From Halomonas sp. (GTDB lineage Bacteria > Pseudomonadota > Gammaproteobacteria > Pseudomonadales > Halomonadaceae): a stretch of 13,378 nt of DNA. Within the stretch, counting starts at the first letter, position 1; every line of letters begins with the position of its first letter. Positions 1 through 5,985 of this stretch are shown here, piece by piece. Position numbers and translations under genes: made by a program. The stretch lies in assembly GCA_007129225.1 (NCBI GenBank), contig SKVX01000462.1:1-13378 (forward strand), in the 5' to 3' direction. The notes below the pieces were generated by a model. It searched no databases. It was not told the origin of the DNA and saw only the letters and a list, made by a program, of their open reading frames with translations.

Positions 1-1033
1 CGGCCGCCTCTAAGGCGGCCCAGTCAACACCCGACGGGAGCGGCAGGCCTTTCTGCCGTGCCGCCCAGCGGCAGAAACCGGTAAAATCATCGGGCAAGCG
101 CCCATAGGCCAGGCTGGGTACGGGCAAATAGGCATCGATTCCACGCACTTGGCGCTGCCATTCATCAAAACCCAGCCGCCAGGCGTTGGCGCGCTCCCGG
201 CTTCGCTGAACCCCGCCTGGCGCTGTTACGGTCTCCTGGACCGCCATAGCCAGGTCTTCCCGGGAGAACACCAGGTAATGAGCCTCGCTCAGCGCCTTGG
301 CGCGACGGGAAAGCGGTCGATAGGCCGTGGCGCGGGTGCGCTGGTAACAACAGGGCGCCAGGGTCACCGAACTGCCCGTTTCTGCGGCCAACTCCAGCAG
401 ACGCACATGCAGATCGCCACAGGCATGCAGGGCCGCGATGTGGGTCTGCGCAGTCAGCGGCGGCCCCTGGTCCAAGGCCATCACGTCCTGCTGACGCATG
501 TCTAACTGCACACCTTGCCGCGCCGCCAACCGGCGACCCTCGTCACACAGGCCGGCCTGCCACTCCAGAGCGGTAACGTCGACGGCATGCCGCCGTGCCA
601 GTGTGCGGGCCAGGTGGCCCTTGCCCGCACACCACTCCACCAGCGATTCTCCGGGACCGGGGCGTACCTGCTCGACGAAGGCCTCGATCTGGCGCCACTT
701 GCGACCACCCACATGCTGGCCCCATTCGGAGGGCAGAGAGACTACTGGAGCGGGTAGCATCGGCAGGTCAACCAGCGCCTCCAGCTCCGCCACCGGCAGC
801 CACTCGGCCAGCGGCGATGCATGGAAGGGGGAGGCCTGCAGCCGCATCACGTCTTGCTCACTCAACCCCAGCAGGGCATCGCCGAGTGCTGCAAAATCGT
901 CGGGCCACGGCAGGTGACGATACTGAAACGGCAGCGGCCGCCACAGCGGCTGCCAGCGGGCGAGCAGCTCGGTGAGGCGGGCGAGGCGGTGGTTGTCCTG
1001 CAGCGCCGGCTCCCCTTGTCCAGGCTCAAACAA
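1..1033 (-). CDS. SAM-dependent methyltransferase (Methyltransf_32-like), 3' end cut by window
   Basis: About 344 residues are visible, and the reading frame is still open at base 1, so the C-terminus is missing. A glycine-rich SAM-binding motif I (VEWCAGKGHLAR) lies at residues 132-143, followed by an acidic end of the second strand (TALEW, about 154-158). Then come HACGDLH (203-209) and APCCY (226-230). This combination of motif I, an H-x-CGDL segment and a CC pair resembles the Methyltransf_32/METTL25-type methyltransferases; the substrate is unknown. The N-terminal 100 residues are rich in Leu and Trp and hold no motif I recognise. No ATG occurs in frame before residue 63. The only start that keeps the N-terminal part is TTG at 1033, 3 bp after the stop of the upstream gene, with no clear Shine-Dalgarno sequence, so the two genes are probably cotranscribed and translationally coupled. 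A CTG at 1003 behind GGGGAG is a less likely alternative. Frame and family are well supported; the exact start is not. Confidence 0.82.
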   Translation of the reverse strand, partial: MFEPGQGEPALQDNHRLARLTELLARWQPLWRPLPFQYRHLPWPDDFAALGDALLGLSEQDVMRLQASPFHASPLAEWLPVAELEALVDLPMLPAPVVSLPSEWGQHVGGRKWRQIEAFVEQVRPGPGESLVEWCAGKGHLARTLARRHAVDVTALEWQAGLCDEGRRLAARQGVQLDMRQQDVMALDQGPPLTAQTHIAALHACGDLHVRLLELAAETGSSVTLAPCCYQRTRATAYRPLSRRAKALSEAHYLVFSREDLAMAVQETVTAPGGVQRSRERANAWRLGFDEWQRQVRGIDAYLPVPSLAYGRLPDDFTGFCRWAARQKGLPLPSGVDWAALEAA

Positions 1034-1036
1034 TGG

Positions 1037-1546
1037 CTAGTACTCAATGCGGGAGGCGGTGATATCGAACTCCACGGCGATATCGATCCCCTCTTCCAGG
1101 TTCGGCGCCTCACCCAGGGCCTCCTGCAAGGCCAGAGCCCCCTTCACGCTGCCAACCACCCGCGCGACGCCACCCTCTACGGCGAAGGTCTCCAGGGTCA
1201 ATCGAACATCGGCCCCTTCCGAGGTGTAAACGGGCGGCATCGCCGAGGTACCGATCAGGTTGAGCACATCGTAATGGAGCAACTCCCCGTCCTTGAGTGC
1301 CATGCTGATGGAGAGTGAATCCCGGCTTCGCCTACCGTCGGGGTCGGCGAAGCCGACGATATCGATCAGGAAGTCACCGTCGCCGACATCGGTAAAGGTG
1401 GCGCTGCTCTCATTGTCCTGGCGCAGGATATACCACTCCCGCTCGTTGTCATCGAGCTTGCCTTCCAGGCGCTCCGCCATGGCCGAAATCGGCCAGAGCA
1501 CGGCGACCAGGGTGGTCCCCAATGCTATCGCTAGCCATTGTCTCAT
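1037..1546 (-). CDS. Small exported protein of unknown function
   Basis: This encodes 169 residues. I chose the ATG at 1546 because GGGGGAG lies just before it and because the protein then begins with a typical Sec signal peptide: MRQ, a hydrophobic core, then an AMA site with predicted cleavage after residue 24. An in-frame upstream start at 1633 would add 29 residues lacking any signal feature. There is no lipobox cysteine, so a soluble periplasmic protein is expected. The mature part is acidic and appears beta-rich, with a repeated D/G/E pattern; it has no catalytic motif or family I recognise. It lies 105 bp downstream of trxC and 3 bp upstream of the methyltransferase on the same strand. 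Nothing ties it functionally to either gene beyond position. Confidence 0.8.
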   Translation of the reverse strand: MRQWLAIALGTTLVAVLWPISAMAERLEGKLDDNEREWYILRQDNESSATFTDVGDGDFLIDIVGFADPDGRRSRDSLSISMALKDGELLHYDVLNLIGTSAMPPVYTSEGADVRLTLETFAVEGGVARVVGSVKGALALQEALGEAPNLEEGIDIAVEFDITASRIEY

Positions 1547-1592
1547 GCGCTCCCCCTTGCCTGAATCGGCCCCTGAGCCATCGCGGCCCGCA

Positions 1593-1639
1593 GGGTTCAC
1601 TATGCAATACGTTCTATCCGTTCTACCGGACATGAACCC
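1593..1639. repeat. Inverted repeat enclosing a 7-bp direct repeat
   Basis: In the gap between trxC and the exported-protein gene, GGGTTCA (1593-1599) is matched by TGAACCC (1633-1639), a perfect 7-bp inverted repeat with a 33-bp interior. Inside it, CGTTCTA occurs twice (1610-1616 and 1619-1625) with a 9-bp period. No T-run follows either arm, so this is not an obvious terminator. It could be a regulatory site or chance. Confidence 0.35.
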
Positions 1640-1651
1640 GTTAGGCGGTGG

Positions 1652-2092
1652 CTACGTCAGCAGATGAGGCTCTAGCCATTGACGCAACTGTGGCCCCTGT
1701 AGCAAACCGGGCTGACGTGCCACCTCCTGGCCACCCCGGAAAACGATCAGGGTGGGAATACTGCGAATGCCGAAACGGCCGGCCAAGGCCTGCTGGGCTT
1801 CGGTATCCAGCTTGGCGAACCGCATCCGCGGCTCGAGCTCCCTCGCCGCCTCGGCGAAAATCGGTGCCATCGTCTTGCAGGGGCCGCACCAGCTCGCCCA
1901 GAAGTCCACCACGACCGGCATTTCGCTACGCTCGACCATGGCACGAAAATTCTCCTGGGTCAGCTCGACCGGCTCGCCGGAAAATAGCCGGCTCTTGCAA
2001 CTGCCGCAGGTCGGGCCATCGCCCAGTCGCGCCTGGCTGACGCGGTTGACGGCGCCGCAACTGGGGCAGCCAAGAATGATGGAGGCGGACAT
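1652..2092 (-). CDS. trxC: Thioredoxin 2 (zinc-ribbon thioredoxin)
   Basis: A cytoplasmic thiol-disulfide reductase of 146 residues, the usual TrxC length. The N-terminal zinc ribbon has two CxxC pairs (CPSC at 9-12, CGSC at 29-32), which distinguish TrxC from TrxA. The thioredoxin fold follows, with the active site WCGPC at 68-72 and the cis-proline in IPT (Pro113). The ATG at 2092 is preceded by AAGGAG with 6-nt spacing; the longer in-frame ORF starting at 2230 lacks such support and adds 46 unrelated residues. In other bacteria TrxC reduces ribonucleotide reductase and other targets under oxidative stress and is often under OxyR control. I see no convincing OxyR site here. The gene is transcribed away from the DUF1330 gene across a 154-bp divergent region. 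Confidence 0.95.
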   Translation of the reverse strand: MSASIILGCPSCGAVNRVSQARLGDGPTCGSCKSRLFSGEPVELTQENFRAMVERSEMPVVVDFWASWCGPCKTMAPIFAEAARELEPRMRFAKLDTEAQQALAGRFGIRSIPTLIVFRGGQEVARQPGLLQGPQLRQWLEPHLLT

Positions 2093-2174
2093 GAAGGGCT
2101 CCTTGATATCGGGTTTGCCTACAAGATGACGCCAGAGCCCAAGTCCATCAAGGGTTTCCGACGGGCAATCGCGC

Positions 2175-2221
2175 CACTCCCTGCGCTGGAGTGATAAGGT
2201 TGACCTGCCAGCCACCTTGGC
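2175..2221 (+). promoter_or_regulatory. Two short dyads around a -35-like hexamer in the trxC/DUF1330 divergent region
   Basis: CACTCC (2175-2180) and GGAGTG (2188-2193) form a perfect 6-bp inverted repeat with a 7-bp spacer. TTGACC, close to a -35 consensus, follows at 2200-2205. Then GCCA (2207-2210) and TGGC (2218-2221) form a second dyad, also with a 7-bp spacer. No good -10 is visible at 17-19 bp. The layout is compatible with a regulated promoter for the DUF1330 gene, but the regulator is unknown and the second dyad is short. Confidence 0.3.
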
Positions 2222-2246
2222 GACATCCATCGGAGGGTTGTGAGAA

Positions 2247-2534
2247 ATGAGTAGAGCCTATGTCGTGGGAAACGTCACCATCAGGGATGCCGATAAGTGG
2301 GCGCAGTACGTCGCCGAGGTGCCCGACACCCTCACGCCATGGGGCGGCGAGATCCTGCTGCGTGGCAGACAGGCTGCCCTGCTGGCGGGGCAGGCGCAGC
2401 ACCGCAACCTGGTGGTGCTCTCCTTTCCCGACCTGGACGCGATCCACCGATGGTATGCCTCTGCCGCTTATCAGGCGCTGATTTCGCTGCGTGACGAGGC
2501 CGCAACGGTCGACCTGGCCGCCTATGAGGCCTGA
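2247..2534 (+). CDS. DUF1330 family protein
   Basis: This encodes 95 residues, the usual length for DUF1330. The family has a ferredoxin-like dimeric alpha/beta-barrel fold and no settled biochemical role. Diagnostic features are the N-terminal strand (AYVVGNVTI), the D-x-x-K-W-A-Q-Y segment, the GG-E-L-R region near residues 33-39, and the LVVLSFPDLDAIHRWYAS block at 55-72, followed by Y-Q-A-L. A GGAGG about 10 nt before the ATG is a usable though slightly distant ribosome binding site. The protein is cytoplasmic, with no signal peptide. It lies 41 bp before the ABM-fold gene, another member of the dimeric alpha/beta-barrel superfamily, and the two are probably cotranscribed. A link to redox metabolism is only suggested by the divergent trxC. 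Confidence 0.88.
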   Translation: MSRAYVVGNVTIRDADKWAQYVAEVPDTLTPWGGEILLRGRQAALLAGQAQHRNLVVLSFPDLDAIHRWYASAAYQALISLRDEAATVDLAAYEA

Positions 2535-2575
2535 GTGTTATCGTCTGCGCTCCACTGATTTCGCAGGGGCATTCC

Positions 2576-2923
2576 ATGTCACAGAAGATCTACTGCACCG
2601 CCAGTTTCCGACCCAAGCCCGGCAAGGAGAAGGCGGTGTTCAAGGCACTCCAGGCGCTCGAGCCCAATGCCCATCGCGAAGATGCCTGCCTGCTCTATAC
2701 CGTCACCCGCCAGATCGACAACCCCTTTGCCCAGGGTGAGAGCTTCCCCATCGTCTTCCATGAGATCTGGGCCAACCGTGAAGCCTTCGAGGCACACTGC
2801 CGGCGCAGCGAGATCCAGCAGTTCTTCCAGTCACAGGTCGAATCCCCCGAGGGCGATATCGAGGCGGCCAATGTCTGCGTCTACACCGACGAACCGATCG
2901 ATTTCGATGCCCCCCAGCTATAA
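2576..2923 (+). CDS. Antibiotic biosynthesis monooxygenase (ABM) domain protein, YgiN-like
   Basis: This encodes 115 residues forming a single ABM domain. An N-terminal strand (KIYCTASFRPKPGKE) is followed by a helix (AVFKALQALEP), the E/H-x-D-x-G/C-L-L-Y strand (REDACLLYTV, about 34-43), and the conserved FHEIWANREAFEAH block (about 61-74), ending with a strand and an acidic tail. Members act on quinones or aromatic substrates without cofactor, or on haem; the substrate cannot be read from the sequence. YgiN, a quinol monooxygenase, is the closest well-known small homologue type. AGGGG upstream of the ATG serves as ribosome binding site. The gene probably forms a two-gene unit with the DUF1330 gene. 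Confidence 0.88.
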   Translation: MSQKIYCTASFRPKPGKEKAVFKALQALEPNAHREDACLLYTVTRQIDNPFAQGESFPIVFHEIWANREAFEAHCRRSEIQQFFQSQVESPEGDIEAANVCVYTDEPIDFDAPQL

Positions 2924-2955
2924 CGGTTACTTGCGCACTTTCACGGAGTGGGTGG

Positions 2956-2983
2956 GAGCCGCGGCTCTCGCCCGTGGTATAAC
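2956..2983 (+). promoter_or_regulatory. Extended -10 promoter with a 12-bp palindrome in the -35 region
   Basis: TATAAC at 2978-2983 is preceded by TGG (2975-2977), giving an extended -10 (TGnTATAAC). There is no good -35 hexamer. Instead the -35 area holds GAGCCGCGGCTC (2956-2967), a perfect 12-bp palindrome. Transcription would begin near 2990 and lead into the gene at 3020. The palindrome could be an operator, or the remains of a hairpin ending the upstream gene, but it has no T-run. Confidence 0.42.
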
Positions 2984-3019
2984 CCTGCCAGCATACCGTC
3001 AGCCTTCAAGGAGTTCCCC

Positions 3020-3340
3020 ATGGGGCGCCTGTTCTCTCTTATCGTGATCGTGGGCCTGGCCTATGGCGGGCTCTACCTCTACTACGGCGTGGCGATGAAG
3101 CAGGTCATCGAGCAGCAGATCGACGACCGCGGCCTCTCAGCCCTGGAGGTGGAGCGTATTCATTATGGCCCGCTGGCACCGATCACCACGCAAGCCAGGA
3201 TCTCGGCCACCGTGACCTACCGCGGCGCCGAAGCCACACTGGATATTCGGGTCATCGGCCATCCGGTCTTTTCGGAGGAGCTCCGGGTCGAGCTCGACGG
3301 ACTCCAGGCACTGCGACTGCGGATTGGAGGCGGTCAGTGA
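3020..3340 (+). CDS. Small single-pass membrane protein of unknown function
   Basis: This encodes 106 residues. The ATG at 3020 has AAGGAG at proper spacing; an in-frame ATG at 2948 does not, and would place a charged stretch before the membrane segment. Residues about 4-24 form one hydrophobic helix rich in Leu, Val, Ile and Tyr without a signal peptidase site, so the protein is probably anchored with the rest in the periplasm. The soluble part (about 30-106) looks like alternating strands and carries no catalytic motif. I do not recognise a family. The gene has its own candidate promoter and stands between the ABM gene and ppiC. Confidence 0.75.
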   Translation: MGRLFSLIVIVGLAYGGLYLYYGVAMKQVIEQQIDDRGLSALEVERIHYGPLAPITTQARISATVTYRGAEATLDIRVIGHPVFSEELRVELDGLQALRLRIGGGQ

Positions 3341-3443
3341 AGACACTGGCGAAACCGACCCAGCGGTAGCGCCGGCGGGCATGTCGCCATGTTAGGATTG
3401 ACCCTTCTTTCATCGGCAAGATGCCAACTTTGGAGAGTGCAAC

Positions 3444-3722
3444 ATGGCCAGGGCAACCGCGCGTCATATTCTGGTAAGCAGCGAAGAGAAGTGTGAGGCC
3501 CTCAAGGCTGAGATCGAAGGCGGGCGCGATTTCGCCGAGGTCGCAAAGGAGAACTCCTCCTGCCCCTCCGGCGCCCAGGGCGGTGACCTGGGCAGCTTCG
3601 GTCCGGGCCAGATGGTCCGCGAATTCGACGAGGTCGTCTTCTCCGGCGAGCTGAACACGGTTCACGGCCCGGTGAAGACCCAGTTCGGCTATCATCTGCT
3701 GGAAATCACCAGCCGCAGCTAA
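3444..3722 (+). CDS. ppiC: Parvulin-type peptidyl-prolyl cis-trans isomerase PpiC
   Basis: This single-domain cytoplasmic parvulin catalyses cis-trans isomerisation of X-Pro bonds. Its 92 residues match the E. coli PpiC size (93). The family pattern is complete: the RHIL motif with His8, Cys40 in the SSCPSG segment, GGDLGSF at 46-52, the G-x-M-V-x-E-F-D block at 55-62, and the C-terminal FGYHLLEI with His84. GGAG about 8 nt upstream acts as ribosome binding site. A TTGACC at 3398-3403 could be a -35 element, but no convincing -10 follows. The TAA stop directly abuts the foldback repeat at 3722-3866; if that element starts with AGGGAA, its first base is also the last base of this stop codon. 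Confidence 0.95.
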   Translation: MARATARHILVSSEEKCEALKAEIEGGRDFAEVAKENSSCPSGAQGGDLGSFGPGQMVREFDEVVFSGELNTVHGPVKTQFGYHLLEITSRS

Positions 3723-3866
3723 GGGAACACTGCACAAATGCCTGCGCGAGCGAATCACTGCGTTGCGCGGTGCTCGAAGCCCTCACATATACCCCATATG
3801 CCCCGGCTCCTGCGCTCCGTGCGCCTTGTGCTTCATCTCGCTCGTCGATTTGTGCAGCGTTTCCCT
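3722..3866. mobile_element. MITE-like foldback repeat, about 145 bp, with 18/19-bp terminal inverted repeats
   Basis: The left end AGGGAACACTGCACAAAT (3722-3739) and the reverse complement of the right end, AGGGAAACGCTGCACAAAT (3848-3866), match except for one extra base and one substitution. Further in, CGAGCGA (3747-3753) pairs with TCGCTCG (3838-3844), and weaker complementarity continues, so the element can fold back on itself. The centre holds CATAT-acccc-ATATG (3786-3800). No credible coding sequence lies inside. Size, terminal repeats and lack of coding suggest a non-autonomous transposable element (MITE) or a related extragenic repeat. Possible 2-bp flanks (TA at the left, GA at the right) do not match, so a target duplication is not demonstrable. 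No second copy is in this window, so mobility is inference. Confidence 0.65.
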
Positions 3867-3885
3867 GAAGCGTGGCGACAGCCAG

Positions 3886-3920
3886 GAGAAGCCGCACGTG
3901 CCCGTCACGGCGGCTTTTCT
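3886..3920 (+). terminator. Rho-independent terminator-like hairpin
   Basis: AAGCCGC (3889-3895) pairs with GCGGCTT (3910-3916). Past a single bulged A the stem continues with CGTG (3897-3900) and CACG (3906-3909), leaving a 5-nt loop. TTTTCT follows the GC-rich part of the stem on the plus strand. It is the best candidate for the end of the ppiC transcript and stands beyond the foldback repeat, 164 bp after the ppiC stop. Confidence 0.65.
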
Positions 3921-3997
3921 CGTTCCACGCCCTGTGCCGGGTGACATCTCGCGTTACGATGGTGCCCATTGATTCGTTCTCTAACGGAAACAGGGAT

Positions 3998-5005
3998 ATG
4001 ACCCTATCATTCAACCACCTGCCCGAGGCCAGGGCGGAAACGGCCGCCAGCCAGGGACAGACGACCGCCACCGGCTCACCGATGATCCGGGTGGCGCAGC
4101 TCGACAAGGTCTTCGAGGGCGGTTTCCAGGCGCTGAAGAACGTCAGCCTGGAGATCCAGCGCGGCGAGATCTTCGCCCTGCTCGGCCCCAACGGCGCGGG
4201 CAAGACCACCTTGATCAGCGTGATCTGCGGACTGGTGAGGGCCAGCAGCGGCAGCGTCAGCGTCGACGGTCATGACAACGTGACCGACTACCGCAAGGCA
4301 CGGGCCATGATCGGCCTGGTGCCACAGGAGCTGACCAACGAGGCCTTCACCACGGTATGGGATACGGTGAGCTTCAGTCGCGGGTTGTTTGGCAAGCCTC
4401 GCGATCCGGCGCATATCGAGTCCGTGCTGCGCGCACTGACCCTCTGGGAGAAGCGCAATAACCGCCTGCTGGAACTCTCCGGGGGCATGAAGCGACGGGT
4501 ACTGATCGCCAAGGCCCTCGCCCATGAGCCCAAGGTCCTGTTTCTCGACGAACCCACGGCCGGCGTCGACGTGGAGCTGCGGCGCGAGATGTGGGAGGTG
4601 GTACGCCAATTGCGCGACCAGGGGGTGACCATCATCCTAACCACCCACTACATCGAGGAAGCGGAGGAGATGGCCGACCGTATCGGCGTGATCCTGCGTG
4701 GCGAGCTGGTGCTGGTGGAAGAGAAGGCGGCGCTGATGCGCCAGCTGGGCCGCAAGGAGCTGACCCTGCACCTGGATCAGCCCCTCAATGACGTGCCGGC
4801 GGCACTGGCCGGCCACGACCTGGCATTGATGGAGGACGGTCATGCACTGGTCTACACCTACGACGTGACACAACAGGAGGAAGGCACCGGCATCGCCGGC
4901 CTGCTCGCCGACCTGGAAGCCACCGGTATCCGGGTCAAGGATCTCCATACCCGGCAAAGTTCGCTGGAGGAAATTTTCGTCAGCCTGGTCAGGGAGAGAG
5001 CATGA
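3998..5005 (+). CDS. ABC-2 type transporter ATP-binding protein, YadG-like
   Basis: ATPase subunit of an ABC-2 type transporter, acting at the inner membrane with the permease encoded next. From the ATG at 3998 it has 335 residues: Walker A GPNGAGKT at 63-70, signature LSGGM at 160-164, Walker B with LFLDEP at about 181-186, and the H-loop histidine in TTHY (His217). The segments LVPQEL, LSGGMKRR and AGVDVELRR...W follow the YadG/NodI-like pattern, and the C-terminal LEEIFVSLV is typical of it. The start is uncertain: AGGGA sits only 1-2 nt before the ATG at 3998, while an ATG at 4082 (MIRVAQLDKVF) matches the usual start of the domain but also lacks a ribosome binding site. The stop overlaps the permease start by 4 bp (ATGA). 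The substrate is unknown. Confidence 0.92.
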   Translation: MTLSFNHLPEARAETAASQGQTTATGSPMIRVAQLDKVFEGGFQALKNVSLEIQRGEIFALLGPNGAGKTTLISVICGLVRASSGSVSVDGHDNVTDYRKARAMIGLVPQELTNEAFTTVWDTVSFSRGLFGKPRDPAHIESVLRALTLWEKRNNRLLELSGGMKRRVLIAKALAHEPKVLFLDEPTAGVDVELRREMWEVVRQLRDQGVTIILTTHYIEEAEEMADRIGVILRGELVLVEEKAALMRQLGRKELTLHLDQPLNDVPAALAGHDLALMEDGHALVYTYDVTQQEEGTGIAGLLADLEATGIRVKDLHTRQSSLEEIFVSLVRERA

Positions 5006-5763
5006 ACCTACAGTCCGTCAAGACCATCTATCTGGCCGAGATGGCGCGCAGCCTGCGCACCGTACTGCAGAGCATCGTCTCGCCGGTGGTGTCCACCTCG
5101 CTCTACTTCGTGGTCTTCGGGGCGGCCATCGGCTCGCGCATCAGCGAAGTGGACGGCGTGAGTTACGGGGCCTTCATCGTACCCGGGCTGATCATGCTGA
5201 TGCTGCTGACTCAGAGTGTCTCCACCGCCTCGTTCGGTATCTTCTTTCCACGCTTCTCGGGCTCGATCTACGAAATCCTCTCGGCCCCCATCTCCTACCT
5301 GGAGATCGTACTGGGCTTCGTCGGTGCGGCGGCCACCAAGTCGCTGATACTGGGCCTGATCGTGCTTGGCACGGCACGCCTGTTCGTCCCCTTTACCATC
5401 CAGTACCCGCTGGTCATGCTGCTCTTCCTGGTGCTCACTGCGCTGACCTTCAGTCTGCTCGGTTTCATCATCGGCATCTGGGCCGACGGCTTCGAGAAGC
5501 TGCAGCTCGTGCCGCTGCTGGTGGTCACGCCGCTGACCTTCCTCGGCGGCACCTTCTACTCCATCGACATGCTGCCCCCCTTCTGGCAGACGGTGACGCT
5601 GCTCAACCCGGTGGTCTACCTGGTCAGCGGCTTTCGCTGGAGTTTCTACGGCAGCGGCGATGTCAGCATCTGGGCCAGCGTGTTCATGATCGTGGCCTTC
5701 CTTGGAGTCTCGCTGGCGGTGGTGAACTGGATATTCAAGACCGGCTATCGACTGAAGCCGTAA
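5002..5763 (+). CDS. ABC-2 type transporter permease, YadH-like
   Basis: Inner-membrane permease of 253 residues, close to the E. coli YadH length (about 256). About six hydrophobic helices are visible. Family landmarks are the N-terminal amphipathic segment with R-x-x-x-T-V-L-Q-S, the FGAAIGSRI and FIVPGLIML blocks (about 34-70), EILSAPISYLEI, and the ABC-2 signature region PLTFLGGTFYSIDMLPPFW followed by LNPVVYLVSGFRW (about 176-212). Translation is coupled to the upstream ATPase through the ATGA overlap, so the two products should form one transporter, presumably with two copies of each. The direction is probably export, as for the ABC-2 superfamily; no substrate can be assigned. Confidence 0.93.
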   Translation: MNLQSVKTIYLAEMARSLRTVLQSIVSPVVSTSLYFVVFGAAIGSRISEVDGVSYGAFIVPGLIMLMLLTQSVSTASFGIFFPRFSGSIYEILSAPISYLEIVLGFVGAAATKSLILGLIVLGTARLFVPFTIQYPLVMLLFLVLTALTFSLLGFIIGIWADGFEKLQLVPLLVVTPLTFLGGTFYSIDMLPPFWQTVTLLNPVVYLVSGFRWSFYGSGDVSIWASVFMIVAFLGVSLAVVNWIFKTGYRLKP

Positions 5764-5985
5764 CTGGCGTTGTTTCCTGTATTGTCTTGCCACTGTGTAA
5801 TCATGTGTATCGAACGCGCACAGAAGTGACTGGCAAAGTTAGGGGCTCGCATCCATGCTTCAGAAGGTGCAACGAGGCGGCTCCTCCGGGGAACCGATGC
5901 CGTGGAAGCAGACGAGAACAATAATCGGAAGGAACCTGGCTCCGCGACGAGACAGGTGCGTGCGACCCTTCCAAGGAATGAGCCG
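5764..5985 (+). promoter_or_regulatory. Leader region of the membrane GGDEF gene with a possible -10
   Basis: This 222-bp stretch between the permease and the GGDEF gene has no clear terminator hairpin. TGTAAT at 5796-5801 matches a -10 at five of six positions. TTGTTT at 5770-5775 could be its -35, but the 20-bp spacing is too long, so the promoter call is weak. An in-frame GTG at 5902 would extend the GGDEF protein by 28 residues into this region. Confidence 0.25.

Noticed and set aside
149..1318. Several plus-strand frames of 80-165 residues across the methyltransferase gene
   Set aside because: The minus strand reads continuously through this region with a SAM-binding motif and CC motif; the plus frames carry no motif.
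3398..3426. TTGACC as a ppiC promoter
   Set aside because: The -35 is good, but the sequence at 17-bp spacing (ATGCCA) is a poor -10, so I did not list it as a separate feature.
3763..3972. Short open frames across the foldback repeat
   Set aside because: They lie in inverted-repeat sequence, lack ribosome binding sites and have no recognisable features.
5008..5793. 261-residue open frame antisense to the YadH-like permease
   Set aside because: It is a low-complexity shadow (very rich in Q, E, D, H and R) of a clearly conserved permease and has no recognisable domain.
5902..5985. GTG start at 5902 for the membrane GGDEF protein
   Set aside because: Possible, but the ATG at 5986 has a better placed AAGGA and the added 28 residues are charged with no domain features.
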